Below, in pieces: positions 7,915-15,288 of a DNA stretch of 64,000 nt. The notes under the pieces are model-generated. The model made no database searches. It saw nothing but the letters and a program-made list of their open reading frames with translations, and was not told the origin of the DNA. Source of the DNA: Paenibacillus sp. MAEPY2 (GTDB taxonomy: Bacteria > Bacillota > Bacilli > Paenibacillales > Paenibacillaceae); NCBI RefSeq assembly GCF_000499205.1, contig NZ_AWUK01000032.1:62001-126000 (forward strand). Direction: 5' to 3'. The position numbers were made by a program, and so were the translations under genes. The first letter of the stretch is position 1, and each line of letters begins with the position of its first letter.

Positions 7915-8244
7915 CTATCTGCGACTGGCCCATTTAATTTTACGAGCCACTTCTATACGCTGCAGTTGCAACAATCCGATTCGTTCTTCAAACTTCTTGC
8001 GTTCATCCGTTGAATGGGCCGCGTGAATCTGGTGGCAGAGACCTGTCAGTTTACTGTTGATATAGTCAAATCTCATCCATAATTCTTCTTCAGGTGTGCG
8101 CTGCTCCGCTTCCGGCTGAAATATTTTGAGCTGGTGGATAAGGGACTGCTGCCATTCCTGATCCTCGATTTGGATGGCAAAATGCAAAAGATCCAGATAG
8201 TCGTCAATTTGCAACGATATACCGCAATCAGATTTCGTATTCAT
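7915..8244 (-). CDS. Hypothetical helical protein
   Basis: Unrecognised 109-residue protein with AAGGAGAG about 8 nt upstream of the ATG and its own terminator at 7847-7880, so it looks like a single-gene unit. It is soluble, with no signal peptide. The sequence alternates acidic and basic residues and is predicted largely helical (YLDLLHFAIQIEDQEWQQSLIHQL; the C-terminal RIGLLQLQRIEVARKIKWASRR is basic). No catalytic motif is visible. It diverges from the GNAT gene at 8510, sharing a 265-bp intergenic region. No function is proposed. Confidence 0.65.
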   Translation of the reverse strand: MNTKSDCGISLQIDDYLDLLHFAIQIEDQEWQQSLIHQLKIFQPEAEQRTPEEELWMRFDYINSKLTGLCHQIHAAHSTDERKKFEERIGLLQLQRIEVARKIKWASRR

Positions 8245-8412
8245 TAGTCGTCTCTCCTTATTTCAGTTCTTGGCTGGAATCAGTCATTTCTATTTTACAG
8301 GATGGAGCATGCTTTAGGCGAGTCCTGAAACGAGTAAAATTGGAAAAAATTTTGTCATTTTTACATATAGAAGCTTTCGATGAACTTATAGACAGATCTG
8401 ATTCGAGAATTA

Positions 8413-8479
8413 TATTCCAACCATCAATTTCATGATAAAATAACACCAAAATATTAAACCAACTTAACAGGTTGGAATA
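8413..8479. repeat. 10-bp inverted repeat upstream of the acetyltransferase gene
   Basis: The arms TATTCCAACC (8413-8422) and GGTTGGAATA (8470-8479) are perfect complements 47 bp apart, within the 265-bp divergent region. The right arm lies about 30 nt before the acetyltransferase ATG. Possibly an operator or a looped RNA leader. Confidence 0.35.
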
Positions 8480-8509
8480 GATGATTTCCATAGAAGGGAT
8501 TGATCGACC

Positions 8510-9046
8510 ATGACCGAACAATACCGATTGGCTACGCTTGAAGATGCCGAACAATTGCAGGCGGTTACCGTGGATGCCTATGAGACGATTCGGGCCCTGA
8601 ACATTCCTTTTCCAGCCGGACACGCTACACTGGAAGTCATCCAGAATAATATTGTACAGCATGAATGCTATATTCTTGAAAAAGGGGGAGAGATCATTGC
8701 CACGGTTACCCTTGACCGAGCAGAAGATCCACAGCGGCAAGCCATCAGCCCTTTTCCCTTCATCCGCTGGTTCGCGGTAAGTCCAGCGCACAAAAGCCAG
8801 GGTTATGGCTCCAAGCTGCTCGATTGGGTGGAGCAGCATATCATTCTGCAAAAGCTTGATGCTCCTGCCGTATTTCTGGCAACGGCGACCCGCCATCCCT
8901 GGCTTGCACCCATGTATGAACGGCGGGGATACGAAACTTTTCACATCAAAACGGTACAGACACCTGAACGGCTGGAAGAGATTGTATTTATGATCAAAAC
9001 ACTGGACCCTTCCCGGTTTAAGACCCCTTCTGTACAAACCGGATAA
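8510..9046 (+). CDS. GNAT-family N-acetyltransferase
   Basis: A 178-residue GCN5-related acetyltransferase. The acetyl-CoA binding core is visible as FIRWFAVSPAHKSQGYGSKLLDWVE, with the Q/R-x-x-G-x-G/A loop (QGYGS), preceded by a beta-strand of EIIATVTLD and followed by LATATRHPWLAPMYERRGY, the usual C-terminal pattern in which Tyr sits near the acetyl donor. GAAGGGA lies upstream of the ATG. It stands alone on the plus strand, with a terminator shared with modB at 9111-9149. The acceptor is unknown; proteins of this size may acetylate small amines, antibiotics or protein N-termini. A link to the S-alkyl-cysteine pathway elsewhere in the window is possible but unsupported. Confidence 0.8.
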   Translation: MTEQYRLATLEDAEQLQAVTVDAYETIRALNIPFPAGHATLEVIQNNIVQHECYILEKGGEIIATVTLDRAEDPQRQAISPFPFIRWFAVSPAHKSQGYGSKLLDWVEQHIILQKLDAPAVFLATATRHPWLAPMYERRGYETFHIKTVQTPERLEEIVFMIKTLDPSRFKTPSVQTG

Positions 9047-9110
9047 GCAAAGAACAGCTTGGTTGAGTGCAAACATACATGATATCTGAATATACCAGCC
9101 TGTGCAAATG

Positions 9111-9149
9111 AAAACCCGCTCTGAGGAAAGATTCCTTGAGCGGGTTTTT
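9111..9149. terminator. Bidirectional terminator between the GNAT gene and modB
   Basis: An 11-bp stem AAAACCCGCTC/GAGCGGGTTTT, with A-rich sequence on one side and T-rich on the other, so it can end both the plus-strand acetyltransferase and the minus-strand modAB transcripts. Confidence 0.8.
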
Positions 9150-9188
9150 GAATGGTCATTCCTGTCTTAATCACATTGACTGCTCAAA

Positions 9189-9872
9189 TCATTCCTTGCC
9201 GTCACGCGGCTGTCTGGTTAAGAGCAGCATGATAAACGAAATGATAATAATGGAGCCTGTCCAGGCCCAGGCCATCGTCTGATTGCCCGAATCGACAGCA
9301 ACATAGATCGCAGTGGGTACGGTTTGCGTTTTGCCCGGAATATTACCTGCAATCATGAGCGTAGCTCCGAATTCCCCCAGTGCACGAGCGAAACCCAGGA
9401 TGAAAGCCGTCATCAATGCTCTCCCTGCAAGCGGAAGCGAGATATAACGGAATACCTGCCATTCATTCGCTCCTATGGAGCGGCCTGCATCTTCCAGATC
9501 CCGATCAATCCCGCTAAATCCGGATTTCATCGTCTGATATACCAATGGGAAAGCAACCACCACAGAGGTAATCACGGCAGCCCACCAGGAGAAAATGACA
9601 GGCGCGGAGAATATCGCTTCGATCCACTGTCCCAGCAGACTCTTACGACCCAATAACACGAGTAATATAAATCCGACAACGGTCGGCGGAAGCACGAGCG
9701 GAAGCATAAATGCCGTTTCCAGAAAAATTTTCCCACGGAACGTAGTAAGCGACATCTTCCAGGCCACAGCGATACCCGCCACCGCTGCGATTACGCTGGA
9801 CAGCAGGGCAACCTGAAGGGAAAGACGAACCGGTGGCCAGAATACCGCCCAGTCTATTGCGCTCACATTCAT
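9189..9872 (-). CDS. modB: Molybdate ABC transporter permease ModB
   Basis: A 227-residue integral membrane permease with about five or six helices. The family pattern FLETAFMLPLVLPPTVVGFILLVLLG is visible near residue 55, and the EAA-like loop reads EDAGRSIGANEWQVFRYISLPLAGRALMTAFILGFARALGEFGATLMIAG, typical of ModB/CysT-type permeases. The ATG overlaps the modA stop by ATGA, so the two are co-translated. No ModC ATPase gene follows; a plus-strand GNAT gene and a terminator lie beyond. The same modA-modB pair without an ATPase is seen in the B. subtilis yvgL-yvgM region, so an ATPase encoded elsewhere must energise it. Confidence 0.88.
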   Translation of the reverse strand: MNVSAIDWAVFWPPVRLSLQVALLSSVIAAVAGIAVAWKMSLTTFRGKIFLETAFMLPLVLPPTVVGFILLVLLGRKSLLGQWIEAIFSAPVIFSWWAAVITSVVVAFPLVYQTMKSGFSGIDRDLEDAGRSIGANEWQVFRYISLPLAGRALMTAFILGFARALGEFGATLMIAGNIPGKTQTVPTAIYVAVDSGNQTMAWAWTGSIIIISFIMLLLTRQPRDGKE

Positions 9873-10741
9873 TCCGGAATAGAGAATCCGTATTTGGCAA
9901 ATACATCGAGCACTTCAGGGGTTTGCAAATACGTGTAGAATTGTTCCGCTTCTGTCCGGTGTTTCGTACCTTCAATAATCCCTACTGGATAATTGGCAGG
10001 TGTATAGCTGTTCTTGTCCACTTCAAATGCAATTTTCACCTGATCCGAAGTGAGCGCGTCCGTTTTGTACACAAAACCCGCATCCGCATTGCCTGTCTCT
10101 ACATATTGCAGAACCTGTCTGACATCCTTGCCCTGCACAAGCTTGCCTTCCAGCTGATCCCATAGTTTGGCATTGGTCAGTGCTTCCTTGGCGTAGGTTC
10201 CTGCAGGTACACTATCAGGTATACCAATTGCGACTGTCTTGATGGAATCGGCCGTCAGATCCTTCTCACTTGTTACGGTATTCGAGCTATCCGCTGGAAT
10301 AATGGCTACCAATGAATTTTGCAGCAAATTCTTCTGATCACCGGATGCAATTAATTTCTCATCCACGAGCGCGTTCATATTTTTGGTCGCAGCCGATACA
10401 AAAACATCTGCTGGCGCACCTTGTTCAATCTGCTGTTGCAATGCACCTGATGCGCCAAAGTTGAAGTTAAGCTCCACATTGGGATTCGCGACTTCAAAAT
10501 TCGTTTCAATCTCCTTCATGGCATCCGTCAAACTGGCTGCTGCCGAGATCGTCAATTCCACTGTTTCCTGCGGCTCGGTACTTTCAGTTGATGTACCCTC
10601 GCCTGATGCTGCTGGAGTTGACCCTGTTTGTTGTGTTGCTGTGGATGTATCTGTACTCTCCGTGCTTGCCCCACAACCGGCCAATACGAGAGCCAGTCCA
10701 AGTGACATACTCCCCAACACATATCCAATACTCTTTTTCAT
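9869..10741 (-). CDS. modA: Molybdate-binding lipoprotein ModA
   Basis: A 290-residue binding lipoprotein. The signal sequence ends in LAGC (lipidated Cys23), followed by a Thr/Ser/Gln-rich linker (about residues 25-60) and the ModA core beginning VELTISAAASLTDAMKEIE, where the first Ser/Ala residues bind oxyanion. NFGASGALQQQIEQGAPADVFVSAA and the C-terminal VQYVETGNADAGFVYKTDA match the molybdate/tungstate class. GGGGAGAAG precedes the ATG. It diverges from a regulator with a molybdate-binding-like domain (11073-12131), supporting an oxyanion role. Tungstate cannot be excluded. Confidence 0.9.
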   Translation of the reverse strand: MKKSIGYVLGSMSLGLALVLAGCGASTESTDTSTATQQTGSTPAASGEGTSTESTEPQETVELTISAAASLTDAMKEIETNFEVANPNVELNFNFGASGALQQQIEQGAPADVFVSAATKNMNALVDEKLIASGDQKNLLQNSLVAIIPADSSNTVTSEKDLTADSIKTVAIGIPDSVPAGTYAKEALTNAKLWDQLEGKLVQGKDVRQVLQYVETGNADAGFVYKTDALTSDQVKIAFEVDKNSYTPANYPVGIIEGTKHRTEAEQFYTYLQTPEVLDVFAKYGFSIPE

Positions 10742-10939
10742 CTACTTCTCCCCCGATGTTATGTTTAGTTATAACTAGATATAATTAATTATATTTCATT
10801 ATACATAAGATCATTGAAATAGGAAGGTCGTCTTTGACGAACCCGTTGAAGAGCAAGCCATATATAGCTGAATTCCGGTGGGTGAGTTTATACCCTCTGG
10901 CTGTTAATGGTATAGTACAAGAGACCACAGCGTTTATCT

Positions 10940-11015
10940 GTAATAAAGGGATTAAAGAAATCTGGGGATAACAGCGATCGGAAGATTGTTCTGTCATCGA
11001 AGTGCCAATGTAAAT
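10940..11015 (+). repeat. Dispersed repeat, copy 1 (upstream of the molybdate regulator)
   Basis: The core at 10964-10993 begins GGGGATAACAGCGATCGG and ends AAGATTGTTCTG, followed by a CATCGAAGTG...TGTAAA segment. It is oriented towards the plus-strand regulator that starts at 11073. Other copies are at 18041-18220, 25845-25900, 34262-34442 and 34672-34728. Confidence 0.7.
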
Positions 11016-11072
11016 ATTCATTAGTTGAGGTTATATAGTTATGATCTGCACCTTGAAGGAGGATCTTCACTG

Positions 11073-12131
11073 ATGACGGAGGAGCAATCCTATACCACCG
11101 AAGAAATATCCAAGCTGCTCAAAATATCCAAACTGACGGTCTACGATCTGATCAAAAAGGGAGACCTCGTCGCTTATCGCGTCGGCAAACAAATGCGTGT
11201 TGACGCCACCGATCTGGAAGCGTATAAACAGCGCTCCAAGCAGCTGCAATCGCCAGCACACCGGGCCGCTGTGGATTCGGGTCAACCTCTTGAATCTGAT
11301 TACGCGACGGGAACCAATCTATCTAATTCTGCCGTTCACTCCGCTGCAAATGTTTCTTCTCCATCCAGAGGCACATTCGCCGCTTCATCTTCCATGACGG
11401 GCAACACTTCGTCAGCCCATTCGACTCGCCATCTGGTCATTACTGGACAGGATGTGAGCCTCGATATTCTCATGCGGTATATGGAGAAACAAACACAGGA
11501 TATTCGACCACTGCGTTCCTTCATGGGCAGTCTGGACGGCTTGATCTCCATGTACCGCGGAGAGTCTGATCTGGTCAGTACCCATCTGCTCGACGGAGAT
11601 ACAGGAGAATATAATCTGCCTTATATACGCAAAATCCTGATTGGCTGGTCGTATGTCGTCGTCAATCTGCTGACACGACATGCCGGGCTGTACGTCCAAC
11701 GCGGTAACCCGCGCGGCTTGCAGAACTGGACCGATTTGAAGCAGCCTGAGCTGAGATTGGCGAACCGGGAGAAAGGTTCGGGTGCACGTGTACTCCTGGA
11801 TGAACAATTACGTCTGCATGGTATCCCTGCTTCTCATCTGATCGGGTATGACGTGGAAGAAACCAGTCATATGGGCGTAGCCGCCAAGGTCAGTTCCGGC
11901 GAAGCCGATGTCGGAATCGGCAGCGAGAAGGCTGCACGACTTGTCGGTCAGGTTGATTTCATTCCACTTGTCCAGGAACGTTATGACCTGGTGATGCTGA
12001 AGAAACCGGGAAACGAAGCGTGGACCGAATCGGTATTACGTATTCTTCAATCAACGGAGTTCCGGCATGAACTGCAATCGTTTGAGGGATATGATGTATC
12101 CCGAACAGGTGAAATTTTATACGAGGTTTAG
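11073..12131 (+). CDS. One-component regulator: excisionase-type HTH fused to a molybdate-binding-like domain
   Basis: A 352-residue protein from the ATG at 11073, which has GAAGGAGG 10 nt upstream. Residues 1-55 form a MerR/excisionase-type DNA-binding domain (YTTEEISKLLKISKLTVYDLIKKGDLVAYRVGKQMRV). A Ser/Thr-rich linker (about residues 60-130) leads to a periplasmic-binding-protein-like domain of the COG1910 type (HLLDGDTGEYNLPYIRK, VQRGNPRGLQNWTDL, GYDVEETSHMGVAAKVSSGEADVGIGSE). This is the architecture of MolR-like molybdate sensors such as B. subtilis YvgK beside modAB. It is transcribed divergently from modA and probably controls it. It lacks a signal peptide, so the binding domain senses the cytoplasmic oxyanion. 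Confidence 0.85.
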   Translation: MTEEQSYTTEEISKLLKISKLTVYDLIKKGDLVAYRVGKQMRVDATDLEAYKQRSKQLQSPAHRAAVDSGQPLESDYATGTNLSNSAVHSAANVSSPSRGTFAASSSMTGNTSSAHSTRHLVITGQDVSLDILMRYMEKQTQDIRPLRSFMGSLDGLISMYRGESDLVSTHLLDGDTGEYNLPYIRKILIGWSYVVVNLLTRHAGLYVQRGNPRGLQNWTDLKQPELRLANREKGSGARVLLDEQLRLHGIPASHLIGYDVEETSHMGVAAKVSSGEADVGIGSEKAARLVGQVDFIPLVQERYDLVMLKKPGNEAWTESVLRILQSTEFRHELQSFEGYDVSRTGEILYEV

Positions 12132-12178
12132 CGCGATTATACCTGGATTTCTCATGGGAAATTAGGAAGTACAGAAAA

Positions 12179-12223
12179 AACAAAAGAAACGCCTCTGATC
12201 TCTCTGACGGCGTTTCTTTTGTT
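12179..12223. terminator. Bidirectional terminator between the molybdate regulator and folE2
   Basis: Stem AACAAAAGAAACGCC paired with GGCGTTTCTTTTGTT around a 15-nt loop. The flanks are A-rich and T-rich, so it can act in both directions and ends the zinc-starvation operon that finishes with folE2. Confidence 0.85.
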
Positions 12224-12265
12224 TTCTTTCATATATAAAATGAATTCTGTAGCCATCAGGCATTG

Positions 12266-13210
12266 CTATCTCGACTTATCATATACGATGCGGGCCACCG
12301 CATCATGCTGATGGATGGACTCTTCATTCCTGCAATCCACCTTAAATTTGCGTACCCAATGCTTCTCATACAGATCTGCCGCCACCAGCCTGACGATATC
12401 TTCCACAAACCGCGGGTTCTCATATGCACGTTCCGTGACCCGTTTCTCATCAGGTCTTTTGAGAACGGGATATAGGCAGCTGCTTGCATTGGTTTCGGCC
12501 ACATTCAGCAGCTCTTCCTTCCAATAGCCCGGCAAGGCTTCTCCCGGGTCGCCCTGCACCTGGATACGCAGTAAACCTCGCTGATTGTGCGCACTATATT
12601 CGCTGATTTCTTTCGAGCAAGGACATAACGTCGTGATCTGTATATGTAAACCCGTTCTTAGAACGGGGGATTTGCCAGCTTCCCAGAGGACATGAACCGT
12701 AGCCAAAGAATGATTTAGTCCAGACATACCGGTTACGGGCGCGGATCGCTCGTAGAACCAGGGATAGGTTACTTTCAGCTCTGCCTTCGGTTGATTCATC
12801 TGTTCGGCCATCTGTTGTGTCAGCGCAATCAGATCCGGAATCCGGTCACTCAATCCTTCATTGCGACTTTTCTGAAGCTGCTCCATCAAGCGGCTCATGT
12901 TAATGCCTTTGGATTCTCGATCCAGCGAAGTCGTCAGCCGGAACGTTCCAATGCTGGACAATTTCTCAGGATCTTTGGCCGAAATGACATCCAGAGGATA
13001 CTTCACCTGATCAATACCGACTTGTTGCAGCTCAAACAGAAAATCATTTTTGCTGTTCTGCAAATCCTGCATATCTTCTTTTCGCACAGGCTTATCTCCC
13101 TGTATCGGGTCAACAGAGCCGAATAACCGCAAGCGCTCGGCTTTGTCCGGCATGATCAAAGCATCGCTCGACACTCGGTTACTCCTGTTAACCAGCTGTT
13201 CCTTTTGCAT
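12266..13210 (-). CDS. folE2: GTP cyclohydrolase FolE2 (type IB, zinc-independent)
   Basis: A 314-residue GTP cyclohydrolase IB, which makes dihydroneopterin triphosphate for tetrahydrofolate. The conserved metal and active-site block LCPCSKEISEYSAHNQRG is seen near residue 205, with the central cysteine, histidine and glutamates expected of the family, and C-terminal NPRFVEDIVR. GGGAGG lies upstream of the ATG. FolE2 works with several metals and takes over when zinc limits the zinc enzyme FolE1; in B. subtilis the gene (yciA) is Zur-controlled. Here it is the last gene of the operon that starts at the Zur box at 17959, which fits that role. Confidence 0.93.
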   Translation of the reverse strand: MQKEQLVNRSNRVSSDALIMPDKAERLRLFGSVDPIQGDKPVRKEDMQDLQNSKNDFLFELQQVGIDQVKYPLDVISAKDPEKLSSIGTFRLTTSLDRESKGINMSRLMEQLQKSRNEGLSDRIPDLIALTQQMAEQMNQPKAELKVTYPWFYERSAPVTGMSGLNHSLATVHVLWEAGKSPVLRTGLHIQITTLCPCSKEISEYSAHNQRGLLRIQVQGDPGEALPGYWKEELLNVAETNASSCLYPVLKRPDEKRVTERAYENPRFVEDIVRLVAADLYEKHWVRKFKVDCRNEESIHQHDAVARIVYDKSR

Positions 13211-13258
13211 TTTTCAAATCCCTCCCTCCATCACATATTTCCGTTATCCGCTGCACCT

Positions 13259-13591
13259 TCAGCGCCAGAACAAACCTGCCTCGTCCCGCTCAACCTGCTC
13301 CAGGACAACTTCAAAATCAGGACAAGGCTCAATGACGTCGACCACATTCCAGCTACTGTGATCACCTTTCGCATATACCTTCCACTGATTCGCTTCCCAG
13401 TAAAATCGGGCAATGGGCAGCTTGTCCCACTGATAGCGTTCCTCAGCAGGCCTTTCCTCGGTCAAAATCAGTTCATTGTTATTCAACTCATACGTTAATT
13501 TCACCATTGTTCGCAGGGGAGCCGGCACCTTCTCGTGAATATAACCGTCCAGCACCGACTGAATTCTCCGAATGGTAAACGAGTCCAGCAT
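13259..13591 (-). CDS. DUF3024-family protein in the zinc-starvation operon
   Basis: A 110-residue protein matching the DUF3024 pattern from memory: N-terminal FTIRRIQSVLDGYIHEKVP, central YELNNNELILTEERP, PIARFYWEANQWKVYAKGDHSSWNV, and an end with DEAGLFWR. It is probably a compact alpha/beta domain without a signal peptide or membrane segment. AAAGGGGGG lies close to the ATG. Gaps are 26 bp to the FeoB-like gene upstream and 48 bp to folE2 downstream, so it is cotranscribed under the Zur box. No activity is known for the family. Expression under zinc starvation is inferred from the operon. Confidence 0.75.
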   Translation of the reverse strand: MLDSFTIRRIQSVLDGYIHEKVPAPLRTMVKLTYELNNNELILTEERPAEERYQWDKLPIARFYWEANQWKVYAKGDHSSWNVVDVIEPCPDFEVVLEQVERDEAGLFWR

Positions 13592-13617
13592 GGTGATCCC
13601 CCCTTTCCTCTACATCG

Positions 13618-15288
13618 TTACGCCATCCAGTTCCACACCCATGCAAGTACAAATGCACTGCACAGTGATGTTAGCAGCTGTCTGCCTGTCAGTTGTGCAG
13701 CAATGGCTGCTCCCAATTCCTTACGTACGGTCCACATGGTCACCAGACATGCCGTTAACGTGGAAGCCAGATACACCAGGATAAATAACTGGCCACCGCT
13801 CAAGTCTGCAATAAAGGAACCCTGATCCTGATTCAGTACCAACAACCCGTCTTTTCTCAAAATGGAAAATAAAATGCCGCCCGCGGCATCGCCCGGCAGA
13901 TGAAAGATTGCGAGCAGCGGCGTAAGCGTTCGGGTCAGAACAGACAAGACTCCTGTCTGCTCCAGAAGTGAGGCTACCACACAAATACCGATGAAAATGG
14001 GCATTGCCTGTATCAGGAACTGTTTCATCACGGATCTTACGCGCCAGCTTACGGAACGCCATGAAGGCTTTTGCAGAAATGTCCGGTTCGCATGTAACGG
14101 GAGCATATCATCCATCCGATTTCGATTCCACAGACGGGTATGAAGTGCGCCCACAAGGACCAGGACAAGCATATAAGGAAAAAACAGCCACGGCTTGCCA
14201 CCGGAACTGAATATCGATAGAGAAGCCCCAATCTGGTAGCTGCACGCCGAAGCGAAGGAGATCATTGAAACACAGGCCTTTCGTGTGCAGGAACTGCATG
14301 TACGACTCTGGAACACAGCCACAACATTGCAGCCAAAACCGCTGAGGACCGGAATCAGATCCTTACCGTTCAGGCCGATTTTGCGCATCCACCCATCCAG
14401 CGAGTCGGTAATGCGATCCTTCAGTCCGCTCTCCTCCGTCACCGCCACACTGACGCCAATCAGGAATACGACCGGAAAAGCCCAGATAAAGGAATACAAG
14501 CCCAGACTGATCATGCCGTAATCTCCGAGCATCATCGCTTGTAGCGGGTTCCATAATCCCACAGTCATTCGATCGAGTGGTTCAAGAATCCAGACATCCG
14601 CAAGTGGTTGTACCCAGCCGGAGAACAGATAAGCCACATATACCGGAACTGCAAATAATAAGATGAGTGCTGTCAAAGCCGCAAAACGCCCCCAAACCGT
14701 GTGTTCAAACATCGTTGTTTGCGGTTCGATCACAGGGGAGGCAGGCGGTGATTCCAACTGTAGATGCCTCTTCATCGGTCTGGCGGCAACGATCGCGCGA
14801 CATAACAGGCCTTGGGCGTTCCCGTCCATTTCCCTTGTATTGAAGGGCAGGACGGAAATCCCCAGGCCTTTACGGTAATAGTCAACCTGAGCCGTTAAAC
14901 CCGGTCCGCATTTGTCGGCAAACGTAAGCACCAGTACAGCATTTTTGCCTGTGACATCCAGCATGCCGAGCAGTAAAGGCAGCTCCTGCACGACATCTGT
15001 GCCGCGTACCACCATGACAACCGTATCACCTGCTGCGAGTTGTTTTAGGGTCAGCATGGTCGTGACACTGTCATCCTTCAACCGGATTCCAGGCGTATCG
15101 ACCAGCTCAAGCTGCTGTTCAGGCAGTTCTGCCCTGCGTACAGTCACCGTGGAGCCTCGAACATTGGATTCTTCGCCTGTATCTCTGCCCGTGAGGCCCC
15201 GAAACAGAGCCGATTTACCTGCAGATTCGAAACCGACCAGCACCACTTGACGAAGTTCCTCCGGCTGTTCCAGAACCGAATTCAGCAT
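13618..15288 (-). CDS. FeoB-like G-protein-coupled membrane transporter with a cysteine-rich gate
   Basis: A 556-residue protein: an N-terminal G domain and a polytopic C-terminal half. P-loop GFESAGKS (19-26), G3 DTPG (64-67), and a non-canonical G4, TFAD (122-125), instead of NKxD. From about residue 200 there are roughly eight membrane helices carrying two Gate-type nucleoside-recognition blocks. The FeoB hallmark GFGCNV is kept (317-322) but is followed by SRTCSSCTRKAC (328-339), where FeoB normally has few cysteines. The start overlaps the upstream oxidoreductase gene by 7 nt. It sits in the Zur-controlled operon beside no FeoA, so zinc rather than iron transport is plausible. Substrate and direction are inference. 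Confidence 0.8.
   Translation of the reverse strand: MLNSVLEQPEELRQVVLVGFESAGKSALFRGLTGRDTGEESNVRGSTVTVRRAELPEQQLELVDTPGIRLKDDSVTTMLTLKQLAAGDTVVMVVRGTDVVQELPLLLGMLDVTGKNAVLVLTFADKCGPGLTAQVDYYRKGLGISVLPFNTREMDGNAQGLLCRAIVAARPMKRHLQLESPPASPVIEPQTTMFEHTVWGRFAALTALILLFAVPVYVAYLFSGWVQPLADVWILEPLDRMTVGLWNPLQAMMLGDYGMISLGLYSFIWAFPVVFLIGVSVAVTEESGLKDRITDSLDGWMRKIGLNGKDLIPVLSGFGCNVVAVFQSRTCSSCTRKACVSMISFASACSYQIGASLSIFSSGGKPWLFFPYMLVLVLVGALHTRLWNRNRMDDMLPLHANRTFLQKPSWRSVSWRVRSVMKQFLIQAMPIFIGICVVASLLEQTGVLSVLTRTLTPLLAIFHLPGDAAGGILFSILRKDGLLVLNQDQGSFIADLSGGQLFILVYLASTLTACLVTMWTVRKELGAAIAAQLTGRQLLTSLCSAFVLAWVWNWMA

Noticed and set aside
8258..9076. 272-codon minus-strand open frame
   Set aside because: Antisense of the GNAT acetyltransferase, which has a ribosome site and a recognisable fold.
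10785..11021. Small minus-strand open frame in the modA-regulator gap
   Set aside because: Covers the dispersed repeat and the divergent promoter region; no ribosome site.
12266..12504. Zur box directly upstream of folE2 or in the downstream gap
   Set aside because: No CGTAAT-N-ATTAC element there; folE2 is most likely read from the promoter at 17989-18017.
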